The notes below the pieces were generated by a model that worked only from the letters and a program-made list of their open reading frames with translations, searched no databases and was not told where the DNA came from. Position numbers and translations under genes: made by a program. A stretch of DNA of 64,000 nucleotides from Gammaproteobacteria bacterium LSUCC0096 (lineage in GTDB: Bacteria > Pseudomonadota > Gammaproteobacteria > Pseudomonadales > Litorivicinaceae): contig VIEA01000001.1 of assembly GCA_008087055.1 (NCBI GenBank), positions 655,345 to 719,344 on the forward strand. Direction: 5' to 3'. This document shows, in pieces, positions 61,118-64,000 of the stretch. How positions within the stretch are numbered: position 1 is the first letter of the stretch; every line of letters begins with the position of its first letter.

Positions 61118-62311
61118 ATGAGCACTATTGGTACGCCCTTTACCCGCACAGCGAGACGCGCATTGTTGTGTGGCTCAGGTGAACTGGGTAAAGAAGTTGT
61201 AATTGAGCTTCAGCGATTGGGTGTTGAGGTGATTGCACTTGACTCCTACGCCAATGCTCCAGCAATGCAGGTTGCTGATCGAAGTCACGTACTCAATATG
61301 CTTGACCCCGTCGCCTTGCGCGCGGTGATTGAGTCTGAGAATCCGCATCTTATCATTCCTGAGGTTGAAGCGATTGCTACAGACACTTTGGTAGAGCTTG
61401 AGAAAGAAGGATTTCGTGTCATTCCAACTGCTCGGGCGACCAAGTTAACGATGAATCGGAAGGGTATTCGTGAACTCGCAGCCAGAGAGCTTGGATTGAA
61501 AACCTCTAATTATTGGTTTGCAGACACGCGTCAGTCATACCTCGATGCGGTCGACGCTGTCGGTCTTCCGTTTGTCGTCAAGCCAATTATGAGTAGTTCA
61601 GGAAAAGGGCAGAGCATCGTCCGAGAACTGAGTGAAGTCGAACCTGCGTGGGAGTACGCGCAAAGCGGTGGACGTACCAAAGATGTCAGTGAAGTCATCG
61701 TTGAATCACTGATTGATTTTGATTATGAGATCACGCTTCTGACAATTCGGCATAAAGATGGTGTGTCATTTTGTGCCCCAATCGGGCACGTCCAAGAATC
61801 TGGCGATTATCAGCAGAGTTGGCAACCGCATCCAATGTCAGAGGCGACATTAGAGGCAGCACAGCACATTGCTGAACAGGTGACGGGCGCCTTATGTGGT
61901 GATCATGGTCGCGGAATTTTTGGCGTCGAACTGTTCATTAAGGGGGAGGACGTTTTCTTCAACGAGGTGTCTCCGCGCCCACATGACACGGGTCTTGTGA
62001 CTCTCATCTCACAGGATTTGTCCGAGTTCGCGCTACATGTTCGTGCGATTCTTGAATTACCAATCCCGAATATCGTCCAACATGGACCGAGTGCCTCGGC
62101 AGTGATTCTCCCAAGAGGCGATTCAGAGCAAACGGAATTCTCTAACCTTGATCGGGCACTCGCCCAACCCGATACCCAAATGCGTTTGTTTGGGAAGCCA
62201 GTCATTAAGGGAAAACGCCGCATGGGTGTTGGCCTAGCACGAGGTGCAACCATCGACGAAGCATTAGATAAAGCGAAAGCAGTTGCAGACGCAGTGGTGG
62301 TGAAATTTTAG
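61118..62311 (+). CDS. purT: Formate-dependent phosphoribosylglycinamide formyltransferase
   Basis: ATP-grasp enzyme that makes formyl-GAR from GAR, formate and ATP, an alternative to folate-dependent PurN. 397 residues, the E. coli size. [23 protein letters not shown] (about 14-36), [27 protein letters not shown] loop (about 165-173), [24 protein letters not shown]. Ribosome binding site AGGAG at 61106-61110. Single gene. Confidence 0.96.
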   Translation: MSTIGTPFTRTARRALLCGSGELGKEVVIELQRLGVEVIALDSYANAPAMQVADRSHVLNMLDPVALRAVIESENPHLIIPEVEAIATDTLVELEKEGFRVIPTARATKLTMNRKGIRELAARELGLKTSNYWFADTRQSYLDAVDAVGLPFVVKPIMSSSGKGQSIVRELSEVEPAWEYAQSGGRTKDVSEVIVESLIDFDYEITLLTIRHKDGVSFCAPIGHVQESGDYQQSWQPHPMSEATLEAAQHIAEQVTGALCGDHGRGIFGVELFIKGEDVFFNEVSPRPHDTGLVTLISQDLSEFALHVRAILELPIPNIVQHGPSASAVILPRGDSEQTEFSNLDRALAQPDTQMRLFGKPVIKGKRRMGVGLARGATIDEALDKAKAVADAVVVKF

Positions 62312-62331
62312 CGAGGCGTGAGTATTTGGTG

Positions 62332-62748
62332 CTACCTGACCCAAGGATTGATGACTTGGGTCTGCGTTGCCAGAAAGGGATCAGTGTCTCGGCTTGCCAC
62401 GATGCAATTGTGAGCTTTTGCAATTGCGCTGATACAACCATCGGCCATCGAAGGTGCATATCCTTGTAGGCGGGCATTCGCCATGAGTGAGCCATAGTAA
62501 TGAGCCGCCACGTGGTCGAATGCTAGAATTCGACCAGAAAAAAGTTGAATGGCACGCCGGATCATTTCTTGAAGTGAGGTTTTGCGTTGGCCATCTGGGA
62601 ACGTTGCGACACCAAGAGACAGTTCGGCGACTGTGATTGAAGATAGAAATAGCGTGCTCTCTTGTTGCGAATTAATCCATTCGACGACGCGCGGTTCCGG
62701 GTGTCGCTTCATGGTTTCAGAGATTACATTCGTGTCTAAGATGATCAT
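62332..62748 (-). CDS. PIN-domain toxin (VapC/FitB-like)
   Basis: 138 residues. PIN-domain acidic residues in MIILDTNVISE (Asp5), VAELSLG (Glu about 42), PSMADGCISAIAK (Asp about 101) and ASRDTDPF (Asp about 119). The FitB-type features are clear (INSQQESTLFLSSITVAEL, LAFDHVAAHYYG). Likely an RNase held inactive by the antitoxin encoded directly before it. The stop of the antitoxin gene is immediately followed by this start. Confidence 0.93.
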   Translation of the reverse strand: MIILDTNVISETMKRHPEPRVVEWINSQQESTLFLSSITVAELSLGVATFPDGQRKTSLQEMIRRAIQLFSGRILAFDHVAAHYYGSLMANARLQGYAPSMADGCISAIAKAHNCIVASRDTDPFLATQTQVINPWVR

Positions 62749-63003
62749 CTAGTTAAATTGCATTGGGTTAGCAGGGCTCGTGTCACGCGTATCCTCGAAC
62801 AACCGTTCTTCATCGCTCGTTAACTGATATTCCGAAGAAATTTCGGTTAGCGCATCTCCAAGACGACAACGGTCGACTGGAAACATTTCACTTCGCAGGA
62901 TTTGCCTGACTTCTTCTTCAACGCTTCGCCCATTAGCTTGTGCGCGCTGCTTCAGTGCCCGATGCGTTTCATCTGGAATGCGGCGGATTGTGAGCATGGC
63001 CAT
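62749..63003 (-). CDS. FitA/VapB-like antitoxin
   Basis: 84 residues from the ATG at 63003 (MAMLTIRRIPDETHRALKQRA), with GAAGAGAG upstream; another ATG lies two codons later. N-terminal ribbon-helix-helix typical of FitA (TIRRIPDETHRALKQRAQANGRSVEEEVRQIL), C-terminal half that would wrap the toxin. A start at 63054 would fall inside the operator-like inverted repeat and is unlikely. Expected to repress its own operon with the toxin. Confidence 0.92.
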   Translation of the reverse strand: MAMLTIRRIPDETHRALKQRAQANGRSVEEEVRQILRSEMFPVDRCRLGDALTEISSEYQLTSDEERLFEDTRDTSPANPMQFN

Positions 63004-63029
63004 GAGTTGTTGCTCTCTTCTAACGATAT

Positions 63030-63058
63030 ATGAATGCACGTTATTATTTTGCATTCAT
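63030..63058. promoter_or_regulatory. Operator-like inverted repeat upstream of the antitoxin gene
   Basis: ATGAATGCA (63030-63038) and TGCATTCAT (63050-63058) are perfect 9-base arms separated by 11 bases, two helical turns centre to centre. It lies 27-55 bases before the antitoxin start, where autoregulation by a FitA-type ribbon-helix-helix pair is expected. Confidence 0.75.
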
Positions 63059-63190
63059 TTTCTCCAGCCTTTAACAACCGCGTTTAAACTGAGCATAGCC
63101 AGTGAAAAAGCAAATGCATGGACTGAGTGATTAAATAGAGTCATCTTGCCTGGTTTTGGTGCGATTATTAGGAGAGGAAGGAGCTCTGTG

Positions 63191-63313
63191 ATGGATTTAT
63201 CGGTATCAGAAATCGTCGTGCTTGGCGTTGGCTCATTTATTGTTGTTTTTGCGTTAAAAGCATATTTCCTCCAGCGCTTTTTAAGGAAAAAGCTGGCGGA
63301 AAAGTCGGAGTAA
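63191..63313 (+). CDS. Small membrane protein, 40 residues
   Basis: Unrecognised. ATG at 63191 with a strong ribosome binding site (AGGAAGGAG, 63175-63183, seven bases away). Short N-terminus, one membrane segment (about residues 7-24, EIVVLGVGSFIVVFALKA), and a basic amphipathic tail (QRFLRKKLAEKSE). The positive-inside rule puts the tail in the cytoplasm. It stops just before the A-run that begins the hairpin at 63319, so it converges on the 26-residue gene below. Confidence 0.6.
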   Translation: MDLSVSEIVVLGVGSFIVVFALKAYFLQRFLRKKLAEKSE

Positions 63314-63336
63314 AAAAATCCCCGACTGATCGGGGA
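63311..63336 (-). terminator. Minus-strand rho-independent terminator
   Basis: On the minus strand TCCCCGA-TCAG-TCGGGGA forms a 7-base stem with a 4-base loop followed by a run of seven T. It is well placed to end the transcript of the 26-residue gene at 63373-63453. On the plus strand there is no T-run after the stem. Confidence 0.85.
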
Positions 63337-63337
63337 T

Positions 63338-63360
63338 AAGAGCCTTCAAAATTGGCTCTT
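63338..63360 (-). repeat. Second hairpin next to the minus-strand terminator
   Basis: AAGAGCC at 63338-63344 and GGCTCTT at 63354-63360 are perfectly complementary, with a nine-base loop. Together with the terminator it makes a double-hairpin 3' end for the 26-residue gene's message. Confidence 0.6.
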
Positions 63361-63372
63361 CGGAGTGTCCAC

Positions 63373-63453
63373 TTAGGGCAACTGTAGATTGATGACCAGG
63401 GCACTGGCGATCAAACAAATTCCAAACATAATTCGGCTTAATTCATCAGTCAT
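63373..63453 (-). CDS. Small membrane protein, 26 residues
   Basis: Unrecognised. ATG at 63453 preceded by AGGAGAGGG (63461-63469) seven bases away, one of the best ribosome binding sites in this end of the window. The peptide starts MTDELSRIMFGICLIASALV and ends INLQLP: a short polar head and a single hydrophobic helix, as in many regulatory small membrane proteins. Two hairpins and a T-run follow the stop. Ribosome binding site, frame and terminator together make a complete small transcription unit likely. Confidence 0.55.
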   Translation of the reverse strand: MTDELSRIMFGICLIASALVINLQLP

Positions 63454-63613
63454 CGTTCAGCCCTCTCCTGATTGCAGTGTGTAAAGTATCGACAAATACA
63501 ATGGAGGAATCTTGGAGAGGTGAGGGTTTATTGGTGAATCTTTTTTGAATCAGTCCGCTTAGTTAACTTAAATTTGAACGCATTGTGTAGAGCAGAGAGA
63601 AGGAAGTACCACA

Positions 63614-64000
63614 GTGACGCAGTCCCAATCTGAAGAGCAAGAACGAATCAATGTGCTACTGGCCAGTGTACGAAGCGTACTCCTTGCAACAGTGCATCAA
63701 GACGGCTCACCGTTAGCGTCCTACACGCCATTTGCGCTCAATGATGATCGGTCGGGGTTGTGGATTTTAGTCAGTGACCTCGCTGGGCATGCACAGAATC
63801 TCGTGCGGAGGAAACAATGCTCAGCGCTCGTGATTCGTGATGAACAAGATTCTCCTCAGGTGTATGTCAGAGAGCGACTTCAATACGAGATGCATGCAGA
63901 AGAATGTCCTCGAGACGGAAACGCCTGGGAGTTAGGCGTCTCAGCATTGCGTGAACGTCACGGCGGTTTGGTCGATACGCTGAGGAGTCTTGCTGATTTT
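63614..64000 (+). CDS. HugZ-like haem utilisation / pyridoxamine 5'-phosphate oxidase-fold protein, 5' part
   Basis: GTG start at 63614 after GAGAGAAGGAAG; 129 codons are open to the window end. The protein has the split-barrel pattern VLLATVHQDGSPLASYTPFALND, LWILVSDLAGHAQNL, RKQCSALVIRDEQDSPQVYVRERLQYE, which is close to HugZ/HutZ haem-degrading proteins of the PNPOx fold. The C-terminal DUF2470 or haem-ligand region lies outside the window, so the subfamily cannot be fixed. Confidence 0.8.
   Translation, partial: MTQSQSEEQERINVLLASVRSVLLATVHQDGSPLASYTPFALNDDRSGLWILVSDLAGHAQNLVRRKQCSALVIRDEQDSPQVYVRERLQYEMHAEECPRDGNAWELGVSALRERHGGLVDTLRSLADF

Overview
The window is compact chromosomal DNA from a gammaproteobacterium. 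Gene order is the guide. The blocks ycaR-kdsB-murB / rne / rluC-sppA-maf-yceD-rpmF-fabD-fabG-acpP-fabF-mltG-tmk-holB-pilZ-tatD and rluE-mnmA-hflD-purB / icd / clpS-clpA / infA-bpt-aat-trxB / ftsK-lolA-crcB-serS / tusE-tusBCD-yccA recall Pseudomonas and marine Oceanospirillales-type genomes. GC looks close to 50 percent, genes often overlap by 1-4 bases, and no insertion sequence, prophage or CRISPR array is visible. I cannot name a genus from the sequence alone.

Layout. 1-4810: envelope sugar and peptidoglycan genes, then RNase E on the minus strand behind a hairpin-rich leader (4811-5148). 5149-15468: rRNA modification, a membrane protease, Maf, L32, the fatty-acid synthesis cluster, MltG, Tmk, HolB, a PilZ-like protein and a TatD-family nuclease. 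15465-25280: a TetR regulator, then a mainly minus-strand propionyl-CoA/methylmalonyl-CoA block (carboxylase beta and alpha, B12-dependent mutase, MeaB GTPase, a VOC epimerase-like protein, a MOSC protein), with a CBS protein on the other strand. 25395-32588: Dabb, ExoIII, SixA, hydrolase, DUF4892, DUF924, AceK, a CbiM-like membrane protein and a GNAT enzyme. 32524-38629: RoxA, PurB, HflD, MnmA, RluE and isocitrate dehydrogenase, whose product is the target of AceK. 38684-43545: DUF3291 and the N-degron set ClpS, ClpA, Bpt and Aat, with IF-1. 43542-51339: TrxB, FtsK, LolA, CrcB, SerS, the Tus sulfur relay and YccA. 51598-64000 is the more accessory end: YqhA-like protein, cytochrome c, Ca-type P-ATPase, tRNA-Ser(TGA), cold-shock protein with an unknown 95-aa neighbour, a chalcone-isomerase-like/DUF3833 pair, an exporter, PurT, a FitAB/VapBC-type toxin-antitoxin pair, two unannotated very small membrane proteins, and the start of a HugZ-like gene.

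The points most worth following are: an apparent CTG start for aat fused to the trxB stop codon; two convergent tiny membrane-protein genes (40 and 26 aa) with strong ribosome binding sites and a minus-strand terminator; an unusual acyl-CoA carboxylase alpha chain with about 65 extra residues in its biotin carboxylase domain; an epimerase in which the usual His-His motif is Gln-Gln; a perfect palindrome in front of the carboxylase operon; and a small unknown basic protein placed behind a cold-shock gene and its terminator. None of these is proven to be a new system.
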